Positions 47,901-59,900 of a stretch of DNA of 64,000 nt are shown here, one piece after another (position 1 is the first letter of the stretch; every line of letters starts with the position of its first letter). This DNA is from Cryptomeria japonica. Its lineage: Eukaryota; Streptophyta; Pinopsida; Cupressales; Cupressaceae. The stretch lies in NCBI RefSeq assembly GCF_030272615.1, contig NC_081414.1, forward strand, positions 911,963,009-912,027,008, read 5' to 3'. The notes under the pieces are model-generated. The model worked only from the letters and a program-made list of their open reading frames with translations. It made no database searches and was not told the origin of the DNA. A program made the position numbers and the translations under genes.

Positions 47901-50900
47901 AGAAGATAAGAAGGTTGGGAAACAATTTCAGTTTCATCAGCCTCCTGAGGGTCAAACAGCCTCAGAAGTCTTGTGGGCTCACTGGGAGTCTTCTCAGGAA
48001 TCTGATATGGCAGAGGGTGAGAGATCAGTTGGGGGTAATGAGAGGCACACCCACAACAGAGAAGATAGCGGAAAGGAAAGGGAAAGATCTCTGAGTCCCG
48101 GGAAGAGGTTTGAAAGAAAGATGGATGCTTTGATGGACATGGTCTCCCTCATGATGGGAAAAATGGGTCAGAACACCACTCCTCAGAATAACTCAGGCCA
48201 TAGAGGAGAGTATAGTGCTTCCAAACCGCATGATGAGCATGTAGGCCGGATAGTGCCTAATAATACCAACATTTCTTCCAGACCCTTTAAACCCACCTTT
48301 CTGGCACCCGTAATTAATCAGCCTGATCCCGGGGAGAATGCTTCCTTTGTGGAGCAGTTGAGACTCGGTCGAGCAGAGTATGATTCTCTACCTGACGACA
48401 TCAAAATGGATATGTCCTATAATGATTTCATGGATCATAAAAGGAAAAACAAAGGACAAGGGAGATATCATGATCAGAGGAGACCATTAAATCAAGGAGA
48501 CTTGTACCAAGCTGTCAACAAAGTTACACTTCCCCACTTTGACGGGAGTGATTCCAATTCAGCCCGAGCTTGGATTCAAAAGCTGGATAACTATCTAGCT
48601 CTCCGACCAATGGCAGAAGAAGAAGCGATCAAGTTCGCTACGCTACACCTTGATGGGGTGGCGCACGAGTGGTGGTACCATGGCCTCATCACCTTGGGTC
48701 ATAGGTCTATCACAGCATATGATGAGTTCACCACTAGGCTCATTGAGAGATTTGAGAAGAAGGATCCTGAAATCCACTTTAGAGAACTTGCACAACTAAG
48801 ACAGTATGGCACAGTCCATGCCTACATTGCAGAATTTCAACGGCTCTCAGTCATGGTGACAGGAATCACGGAAAGGAGGTTGGTGATTCTTTTCAGTGAA
48901 GGGTTGACAGAACCTCTCAAGGGGTGGATTAAAGCTTTCGATCCCCCATCATTGCAAGAGGCCATGAAAAAAGCAAGAAATATGGAGTGGGCCGCTCCTA
49001 AGGCCAAATTTCAGTCAAATTCCCCCTTTCAGAAAGGGGATAAGGGAAAAAGGCCTCAGCATAGACTGCCCTTGAGACCTCAACACCAAGAGTTCAAGAA
49101 CCGCAATCCCAATATCCCCCGGTTGGATCCAGAAACCCTGAATGAACTCAGAAGAAAGGGGTTATGTTTCCAGTGTAGGGAAAAATGGTCACAAGATCAT
49201 GTTTGCCAAAAGGGGGTTAAGTTCAATCAGATTGAATATTATTCTGCTGGTGAGAGTGGTTCTGAATTTTCCGACCAGCAATCTGATTTTGAATAAAGTG
49301 AAGGAGATAGAGCCCCAGAAGAATCTGGAGATGAAAGGGAGTGTGGGGGAGTCTTGGCCCAACTCTCTAGTTTTCAAAGAAACGAATCATTCAAGGTTCG
49401 TGGGATGATCAAAGGGCAGCGAATTGTAGCCTTGATCGACACTGGAGCAACACATAACTTCATTGATGAAGTTGTGGTAGCCAAGAAGGGGCTGCAAACT
49501 GAAGAGTTTGAAGGGTTTAAGGTCATGGTTGCCGATGGATTCCATATCTCTTGCACCAAGAAGATTTCAAACATGACCATGCAGTTGGGAAACTACGAAG
49601 TCAAGGATGACTTCTACGTAGTACACATTGGGGATACTGATGCTGTCCTTGGTATTCAATGGTTGCGTTCTCTTGGGGAGATTTCCTTGAATCTGCAGAC
49701 TATGGAGTTGAAGTTTCAATCAGATGGGAAGAAGATAGTTCTAAGAGGAATGTCTAATGGAGGTCCGCGAGTTGTGTCATTCAAGAGAATGGCAAGACTG
49801 ATCCGTCACGATCAAGCTGAGTGGATTGCTGAATGTATAATCCTCCCTGCTAGTCCTGTTGAGACTAAACGTGACCAACCTCCTGACATCCAGTCTCTTC
49901 TCACAAAGAAAAGTGCGGTTTTTGCCGACTTGCCTCCTGGACCTCCACCTGAACGGGGTTCAGAACACATTATAGAGCTCAAGGAAGGAGCTAAACCGGT
50001 GATCATAACTCCATATCGGTATCCGAAGAGGCAGAAAGATGAAATAGAGAGGAATATTCAAGAACTCTTGGAGATGGGTTTCATTCGCCCAAGCAAGAGC
50101 CCCTTCGCTTCTGCAGTGGTTTTGGTGAAGAAGAAGGATGGGACCATGCGCATGTGCGTGGACTATCGTGCTTTGAATCAAAGCACCATCAAAAATAGAT
50201 ACCCCATTCCCAGAATTGATGAACTTATTGATGAGTTACATGGGGCCAAGTTCTTCTCGAAGATCGATCTGAGGTCGGGCTACCATCAGATTCGGATGAG
50301 GGGGTCTGACGTTGAGAAGACAGCTTTCAGATGCCACTATGGTCATTTTGAATTCCTAGTCATGCCCTTTGGGTTGACTAATGCTTCGGCCACCTTTCAG
50401 TCTTGCATGAACCGTGTTTTTCAGAATCAGCTAAGGAATTTTGTATTGATATTTTTTGATGACATTCTGATTTACAGCAAGACTTGGGATGATCATCTCA
50501 AGCACTTGGAAGGAGTGCTTAATATCCTGGAGTCTGAGAGTTTGTTCGCTAAAGCTTCCAAATGTGAATTTGGAATGGAGGAGTTATTGTACCTGGGTCA
50601 CATAATCAGTGCTGAAGGAGTGAAGGTGGACCCGGAAAAGATAAAAGCAGTCATGGATTGGCCACCCCCTGAGAATTTGACTCAATTGAAAGGGTTTTTA
50701 GGTCTGTGTGGGTTTTATCGAAGATTTGTTAAGGGGTATTCACAAAATGCAGCTCCCCTTACTGATCTCACCAAAAAGGGGGCCTTTGTTTGGTCCGAAA
50801 AGGCTCAAGTTGTGTTTGACAAATTTAAGAAGATAATGAGCTCGTGTCCAGTTTTAGCCATTCCTGATTTCTCCAAACCATGAGCTCGTGTCCAGTTTTA

Positions 50901-53900
50901 GCCATTCCTGATTTCTCCAAACCATTTGAGCTGCAATGTGATGCATCAGGTGAAGGAGTGGGGGCTGTCCTGATGCAAGACAAACACCCTATCGTGTTTG
51001 AGAGTAGAAAATTACGGGGTGTCGAAAGGACATACTCGATTTATGACAAAGAAATGCTTGCCATTATGCATGCATTAGCCAAGTTCAGGCAGTACTTGGT
51101 GGGGAACAAATTCGTGGTGAAAACTGACCACAATAGCCTCAAGCATTTCATGCATCAGAAAGATCTAAATGAGAGGCAACAGAAATGGGTAAGTAAGCTT
51201 CAAGCCTATGACTTTGACATTGAATATGTCAAAGGGAAAAATAATATCGTGGCCGATGCTCTGTCTAGAAGACCTCATCTTAGCTCATTGTGTGAGCTTA
51301 CTGCAGATTGGAGAGACTTGTTGCTTGCTGATTATGCCAAAAATCAGTTTGCAACCAGCATTCTTGAAGGTACTTTTCATGATGAAAGGTACAAGGTGGT
51401 TGAGGGATTGATCCATTACAAGGGAAGGATCTTTTTGGTGTCCGATTCTAAATTGAAGAAGAAGATTCTTCTGACTTTTCATGATATTCCGGTTGCTGGT
51501 CACCAAGGGTTTTTCAAGACATATACGCAGATCCGAGAAAGGTTTTCTTGGAAAGGGTTGAAGGGAGAAGTACAACACTACATCCAGGAATGTCCTGTTT
51601 GTCAAGTAAATAAGAATGAGAACACTTTACCTGCCGGTTTGCTGCAACCCCTCCCCATTCCTAATCAAAAATGGGAAAGTATCTCGATGGATTTCATCAC
51701 CGGGTTGCCCAAATCTCAAGGGAAGGACTGTATTTATGTAGTGGTGGATAGGCTTACCAAATTTGCTCATTTCTTCGCCATTACCAGCACTTTTTCTGCA
51801 GCACAAGTTGCAGATCTGTTCTTTCGGGAGGTGTTTAGGCTGCATGGGGTACCCAAAAACATTGTAAGTGATAGGGACAGCAAGTTCTTAAGTACTTTTT
51901 GGCAAGAAGTTTTCAGAATGAGTGGTACTGTGCTCACTCCAAGCACTAGTTATCACCCCCAAACAGATGGTCAGACTGAAGTAGTGAACAAGTGGTTGGA
52001 AGGCTACTTAAGAAATTATGTGTCAGAACAGCAAAGAGCATGGGTCAAGTGGCTGCACCTAGGGGAGTACTGCTACAACTCTTCGTTCCATATGTCGATA
52101 AAGATGTCTCCTTTCTTGGCACTTTATGGGTATGAAGCTCCTAGTTTTGCAGATTTGGTTTTTGGTGATAGCAAAGCACCCTTAGCCAAGGATATGTTGC
52201 AGAAAAATCAAGACATAATGAAATCTTTGAAAGAAAATTTGCAGATTGCACAAAATCAGCAGAAGTTGTATGCTGATCAGAGGCGTAGTGAGCGCTCATT
52301 CGAAGTTGGGGATATGGTCTATCTGCGATTGCAGCCTTATAGACAGTCTACTCTCAAAAAGAGTGGAGCTGAGAAGCTCAAACCTCGCTTCTATGGGCCA
52401 TTCAAGGTCATCAGAAAGGTTGGGGCAGTAGCTTATGAATTGGAGCTACCTTCTAATAGTAGAGTCCATAATGTCTTCCATGTATCTCGTCTCAAGAAGG
52501 CTCTTGGACACAATGTGGTACCTTCGTCACAATTACCCCCCCTGGATGAAGAGGGGCAATTGGTTCTAATTCCCGAAGAGATACTTAATGTCAGAGAACG
52601 GTCTTTGAGGAAAAGAACCATCAGAGAATACTTAGTGAAGTGGAAAAACCTGCCTTTGGAGGATGCAACTTGGGAAAGTGATGAGATATTGCAGCATCCT
52701 GGTTTGCGATTGCTTGGGGACAAGCAATCTTGGGGAGGGCAGACTGTAATGTCCCCTTCTTGGACCTGATTTTCTCTGCGACCGTTGGTCTTTTGTTTGG
52801 AAACTCGGAGGCCAGTCGGAAGGTATAATTAGGGTTTCCTATTTTTGAGGAGGACTTTGTTCTTTTTGGATGGTTCCCTTGGCGGCTTCTTTCTGGTTGC
52901 TCAGAGAGCTTCGCAACGGTATATTCATCTCTGCTTTCGAGGCAATTCTTAGAATTTACTATTTTTAGTAAGTTCTATTTTTGGCAGTATCCAGGTGGCA
53001 TCAGGCAATCTCCTTTTCTTGTTCAGTCAACTCAAAAGGGCGTAGACAGATTCGAGCTCCAGAATGCAAGGTTGAGAAGTCAAGTAATTTCAATTTTAAA
53101 TAACATTATAATTATAATGTTATTTTACCCTTGGCCTAGTCAAATGACTTAATGACAACTTAAAAGGGGGTTTCTAAGGGTGGCGCCTTCATGGAGTATA
53201 TTTAATATTTTTCTTGTCCTAAACCAAAGTCAAAACCAAGGCGTGACTTACCAAGGTGAAGACTTTATTATATACCTTGACTTTTGCGCTAGGAAAGATG
53301 GGACGCCATGTTGAAGGTGAGATTAGGGTTTGAGGTGAAGTTGCATTTAGGGTTTCATGGAGTCCAAGGAATCTATATATTGGAGTCTTGTGCATCATGG
53401 AGGGACCTTTTTGCAGAATTTTGTTTGGCTGCCGTCTGGCTCTGGGATTTGCTTCAAGGAATGAAGGCCTTCTAGCACAGGCATCGCTTCTTGTTTGAAA
53501 GACAACAACTAGTGGTGATTTAATCTCTATGTATTGCATTTGATAGTAGTTTATCTTCAGAGTATTGCATTATTAATCATTTAAGCATTATAGTGTATTC
53601 AGTTTTCTGCATCCAGGAAACCGCGACTGCATGTTTTCCATTCATAAAACAGAAAACACCAAAAATATCATTCTGGGTATTAGCCCATTGCATTTGTTTG
53701 ACCTAGGCGTTGCATTTCCTAAGTTTGTAGCATTTTAGAAGCTTGCATTGAATTTTAAGAGCAAATCGTACCATTCTGCTAAACCGTACCATTTGGGAGT
53801 GCATTGAAATTCGTGCAGGTTGTATGCATGGGTTTTGGGTTGGTTTCTTTGTCTTGTCTTAAGCATCTCCATTAATAAGGGTTATTGCATCTGATTGCTG

Positions 53901-56900
53901 GTCATTTGGAGGTTATATGTGAAGAATATGAGCATGTGAAGTAGTCCTATAGTCTGCTGTTTATGCATTTAATGTGCAGATTTGTAACAGGAATCGGGAG
54001 ATCCAGTATATTGATCTTTGAAGCTATTGGATTTAGTATTTCCACTTAAGTTCATAATGGCTCTCCATAATGTAATGTGATCCCTTAGAAATTCTACAAG
54101 ATTTGAACAGAGGAATCCACACTGTGTAAAGGCTGACAGTAGTACTGGCAGTCTTGGTATCATGCTTCATTTCTAGTTGTAATTCTCAAACTCACTTAAG
54201 TTGTTGTAATAAGTTTATCCTCCACCCTATGGTAGCTACTCTCCCTTCTTGGGTCGGAAAGCACATTCCGGGTGTTGAGTGTTTTCAGTTTCTGCATTAC
54301 TAATCAAACAAGCATTATAGTTTTCACTCCGTCATATGGTCGCCCCTGTCCGTTTGGAGTGGGTAGCACATACTTGGCGTAGAGTTCCCATTCCAGTTTT
54401 AGAATAGGGGATCCTCTGACCAATGCTCGCCATCTCGGCGCCATGCTGGTTAGAGTTTTCTGCATAAGCAACTGTTTTAAAGATCCTCTGACCAATGCTC
54501 GCCATCCACGGCGCATTCTGGGTAGAGTTGTTTCAGCACATGGAATTATATTCTAACTTAAACGTACAATCATCTAAGTTATTGCAATCCAACTTGTTTT
54601 AAAGTTTTTTTTTAAAAAAAATTGGCTAGGAATATTTCATTTGCTAAAAACGGTTCATTGAAGAGCAGAACCTTGGGCTCACTATTGCTGGACCATTGGG
54701 ATTGGTTTCTCTCAACATGCCATTCTCTGTATTGACCAGAGGGGCCTTTTACTTTAGTCTCAATCATTGTTGACCTCCATGGGAACACCTTGACTTGGTT
54801 TTATTTGTATGGATCAAAGATTTAGTCCATAGAGGATATTTCGACAAGAGTTGGAAGATTGATAACTATGTACTAAGAGGATATTTCGACTGGCCAACAG
54901 AGGTTGGCTGTTGGATAACTATGTACAAATGTAACAATTCAAGGAAAATGTTTAGACTTTGACCAGCCTGTAGAAGGTGATGAGATCCTTCTGGAAACTT
55001 TTGACCTGTTATCCAGGGCCATCCAGCTACAGCTTTAATATAATTATATATCAATCCAGTATCCAATTTGCAGATACATGTATATTTGTATCCACATGGG
55101 AGGGAAGGTATCCAGTAAACCTATATATAACATCACCAAAAATTAAAATAGTATTTATGAAACAAAACTTTCCAGTCATAAAGGAAGACTTCGCTGATCT
55201 CTACTGCTACTCAACTAGTATTCTTAGCAACTGCATGCTTTTGAAATATTAAGTGCAATTATTTGATGCTTTGGAATAGATACACAAAAAAAGATGTGAA
55301 GGAATAACTTAATTGGGGTGATTAACCTCTGACATAAGCAAGTTCAAACTTTAAATATAATTGATCATTTTGGTCTCAATAAAGTGTCTTTGAGAAGTCT
55401 TCCTCCAAATTCAAGTTTAAAAGTGCTATCCGCAGTAACCAACAAATCCTTGCCTTTTGAGGATCTATGTTCTATTATTAATATTGCTATTGTTTCTGAT
55501 ATATTTTAGTATTGGATGCAAATTTAATTGTTTTGGCTACCATTTACACAACAGAATGCAGTTTACCCCAAAGTAGATGCATCTCGAGTATGAGAGTTTG
55601 GACCCGTGTAAAGTATTATTAGCTCATGGTAGTAAGCTATTTGCTTAAACTCACTTAAGTCTCATTACAGTTTCAGTTTGATTCCCAACTCATAAATCAA
55701 GGTGGGGAATCAAGACTTACTTAAAGAATCGTCTATTCACAAGCAACATTTTCAATGCAAGTATTCCATGTATGAAAAATGAATAAACTTTGAGAAGTAA
55801 ATTCTTTCCCACCACCTTGTTGTACAAGACACTTTCAAATTCAATGCTAGGATTTACTCAAACTCAGGCATCATCATTATGAGGGATATGATATAGGCTA
55901 TATCCTAGAGGTTGGAACAATTTTCCTAGGTGGCATAACATGTCCAGGCATGATGATTTGAGGCCCACTTAGAGATTTTAGATTACTTTTATGCAGATTG
56001 TTATGAGTTGGAGTAGTTTTTGTAATACATTCTTTGGAGTTAATACAAGAAGCAGCTTATAGATTGCCTGATCTATGCGTATGTGCTATAAATTTGTTCT
56101 TTGTAATCTGGTAGTGTCTATTGTTTGAAATCAGAAACTTATTTTGGTCTTGTGTTTTATTGCTTTATGAATCATATTGCGCACAGAAGTGGTGTATGAG
56201 AATTAATGTGATAGGACGATATTGTGGTGATATTCTTTCCATGAATTTGTGAGGTTGCATGACTTTGCATGTTTATTGGAGGTCCGTTATTGAATGCTGG
56301 TTTGAATGATATTGATGATTTTTGGATTGCAGGGTGCTAATTGAGTTGTTCATTAAGTTGTTATTGTATTGGTTTCATTGTTATTTTCTTGTTTCACTGA
56401 TCTATCTTTTGCAGTTTATTTTGAAAGAGAATCTAAACCATAAAAATACAAAAACAAATGTTAAGCTATTGGAAGTTATTGGAATTTGTTTCAACCAGTA
56501 GGCCCCTTGACAGGTACAACCACATCAACCATTGAGCTGCCCATCTCCACCGAGACCCGACTATAGAGACCTTGGAGTAGTTAGTTTCCCCAAAACTTAT
56601 TGTTTTTCAGGAGAGGTGGTGGGTGTTCACATAAATTACCTGACTGTTGGTGAGTGTGTCAAAACACCCGTCAATAGAAACTGGTGCTAGAACAGGATTG
56701 ATTTATCAACAGATATGCTAGGGTTTGTTTTTGGTATTCCTTCAAGGGAAGATGTGTTGTTGACAACTGAGGAGGAAGCGGATGAAGTATGGAAAAAGGA
56801 TACTGCCTCCTGCAAGAGACACATGAACGAAAATTGGCTCGAGGAGGAAAGGAAGACAGGATTAAAGGTCAGTGACATTCTAAGGGCCGATTTCAAGGAG

Positions 56901-59900
56901 CCACAACAGGATTTAATCATTATGTTAAGCAAGGCCTTCGGTAAGCCAGATTGCCGACATTTTCACCCTTGGATGTTTCAGTACATGACAACTATTCTGA
57001 TTGGGAAACAATACTTTGATTGGGCCCAAATATTGTCAAATAACATACATAAACAGTTGGTTGATGTGCACAAGACAAAGAAATTCTTCTTTACCTCTTA
57101 TGTTATCTGGGCAAATTTCCAGGGTTGCAAACAGAAGGCCAGCTCGGTGATGAAGAGGGATAGAAGAAGGTGTGGGAGTATTATACTCAACTCCCTCTGA
57201 GCAATGCAAAGACACATTTTAAGAGAATTAATGATGCCTTCCTCTTCCTCGTCATTATAAAACTCATAGGTGATATAGGATACAGAATAAGCCCGGAGGC
57301 CATGGCAATAATAAGGGAATAGGTATGTTGGTTCATTCAAAACCAACATTCTACATACATCAAGGTTAGTGGATTCACAAGGAACCCTATGCTATTGCAT
57401 GTTCTTTCCTTTAGATCCTATTTTCCACTATTGACATAGTTCTATATTCTCTTTTAGGTCAATAATTTATGTAACTCAAATCGCCTGTCACAAAACTTCC
57501 ACTCCTCCAAATCCCTTATCATCTGGTTTCCAATAGTGTACTTATGTCAAAGCAACAATCTCAAATCTCACCATATCCCACAATATTTGAAGTGAAAATC
57601 GGAAATGGCAAATATATAGGATAGAATACTTTCTAAGAATGAGTTCAATCCCTTTGTGGACTCACATTTCTGCTTGTGGAGTGTTCGCACGCATTCAACT
57701 TGAAACTTTCCTTTCTCTGGAGGTGTATACATAGGTTGTATTGGTATTGAGATGTTTACCTTACACATTACCTCTGGAAGACTTACATATGGTTTGAACT
57801 TTATACATACTATATAATATAATAAATTGTTTATTTCCAGCATTTTACCTTATGACAACATAATCTATTGAATCGTAATTAGAATGGAGGTCTAGATTAT
57901 TTTAACTAATATAGATATCTTGAATACATCTATCTAAAGAAATGCCGAGAGATATCAATTGAAACTATTGAATTTACCTTAAAATTATTTTATTTTACTT
58001 TAAATTATATTTACTACATACAAAAACTTTAAAGTTTAAACTTCTTATCATAATTCAAAAAAATTATTAAAAATAAAAAATTATAATAAATATTTTTAAT
58101 TGAATTAATTAGTCTTTACTAATAATTTTAAAAAGAATATTTGTTATACATTGTAATTATGAAATGATAAGACTAATTTTTTTTAAATATCTTTTTTTAT
58201 TTTATATTTATAAATCTATCTAAAATTTATAATTTTAATGAGGGCATATTTTTGCTTTATGTGGAGTTTATTTAGAAAATATTATGTTTATACTTTATAA
58301 TTAGTATTAATATTTTGACATGTGAATGTTTGTCAAATTTAAGCTAAAAGATAAAAGTTTGTATTAACATTAACACACTCATGCCAATAACAAATACACT
58401 CCATCCCTTGCTGCCATTGTAGAATGCCTCTCAGCATTAACAAGAATATAACCCTTTATGAACAGAATCAAAGCTTTGAAAAACAATTTACAAAGAGAAC
58501 AATTATCACAAGTAAAATTGCCTGCATGAAAAACAGAATTATCTTACCTGCTCCGATGACTCTGAAATTTGACATTTAAGTCAGTGTGTGCAGAAAATGA
58601 TATCCGCAGGTGGCATGAAGTCACATGATCTGGAAGCAAATATCTAAGATCCAAAATAAACAACACATAAAAGGGCAGTCAGTAATTAATCTAGACTATA
58701 TACTTGGGCTTCCAGGAATTGCTCTGAAATCCAATCATATTTCTATTGTGATACATTTACATTGTGTTTTAAGTTTTAACAAACACAAGAAATGTAGAAT
58801 CACCTCGGAATGCTTCTTCCATCGAGGGCATTTCTTGCAGCAGTAGCAGTGTCTGGATCAGTAAACTGCACCAGTGCCTGTCCAACAAAAACTTATCAAG
58901 ATAAGCATTATGCCATATGTGTTACATTGAAATCTAAAACATAAACACTGCAGTTCAGAAGATACTACCGTATTATCTTAGTTCCCAACCTGAAATCCTG
59001 CACTCTTCTCAAACGTAGCAATCTTATGCACGAAACCAAAGGCTGAAAAGACCTGTAGCCAAAAACAGTTGCAAATTATGTTTGAGCTTTTCAAACCTAA
59101 AACTCACAAAGATGGGGAATATACCATTATTGCTAACAATATAAACTTCAAAAGAAATAACATTCTGTAATATTCATCCAAAAACTGGTTGCCACCAAAA
59201 TGTAAGGTCCTACCACCTATTGCATTGATAGAAATACAAGTATAAAAAAATATGTTAAACGATGTCTACGATATAAGGATGCCTCCAGTTTCTTATCAAA
59301 CAAAGCCAGAACCATACTTTCAAGCATGCAGACAGTTCAAAGAATAATACTTTACCATGTCCAAATCAATTACATCAAAAAATTCTTTGTAATTTGTATC
59401 TATTGATAAAACAAACTAAAAATTGATATTACTAATTAGGCTAAACTAGAAACTAAAATTCTAACTAGTAAAACATGAACTAGCCAATTTCTGTTAAGGC
59501 AGACTCCAAAAATGCAGGTACTCATTTTTTGAGAAGCAGAGATCCCCCAGGTTGCAAGCACTGTAAACAGGGTTTCTAGAGGAGGAGAAACAAATGATTT
59601 CCCTAAGAATAAGAATTTTTTACGAGGCTGTACTGTTAGGAAACATAGAGTCAAAACTGAAGAAAAGGGGTTAAACAGATGGCTGAAAACAACTGTAACA
59701 TAAGCCAGCATCCAGTTATGTTTTAGCCTTTAGATTTTAAAATCATATGTTAGACAGCTAAAGCAGTTTCTAGAAACTTATATCGATACAATATTACAAA
59801 GGACACAGCATTCAAAGATATTAGTCCAGAAAATATGATTCTAAAACCAAGAAATCGAGTACCATTTACATTCACGGTCTTACAACCTAGAGCATCAACA

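Larger units (their letters stand above)
45928..54639 (+). mobile_element. Young Ty3/gypsy chromovirus G in the PTB intron
   Basis: LTRs at 45928-47823 and 52745-54639 are nearly identical (I count four substitutions and a homopolymer length change by eye). The target duplication TTTGC is perfect (45923-45927 and 54640-54644). The primer site TGGTATCAGAGCC is at 47825-47837. The order Gag, protease, RT, RNase H, integrase, then chromodomain marks a Ty3/gypsy chromovirus. Gag is open. Pol is open except for one stop between gag and pol and a 44-bp tandem duplication that shifts the frame in front of RNase H. It lies antisense to the PTB gene. Confidence 0.97.
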
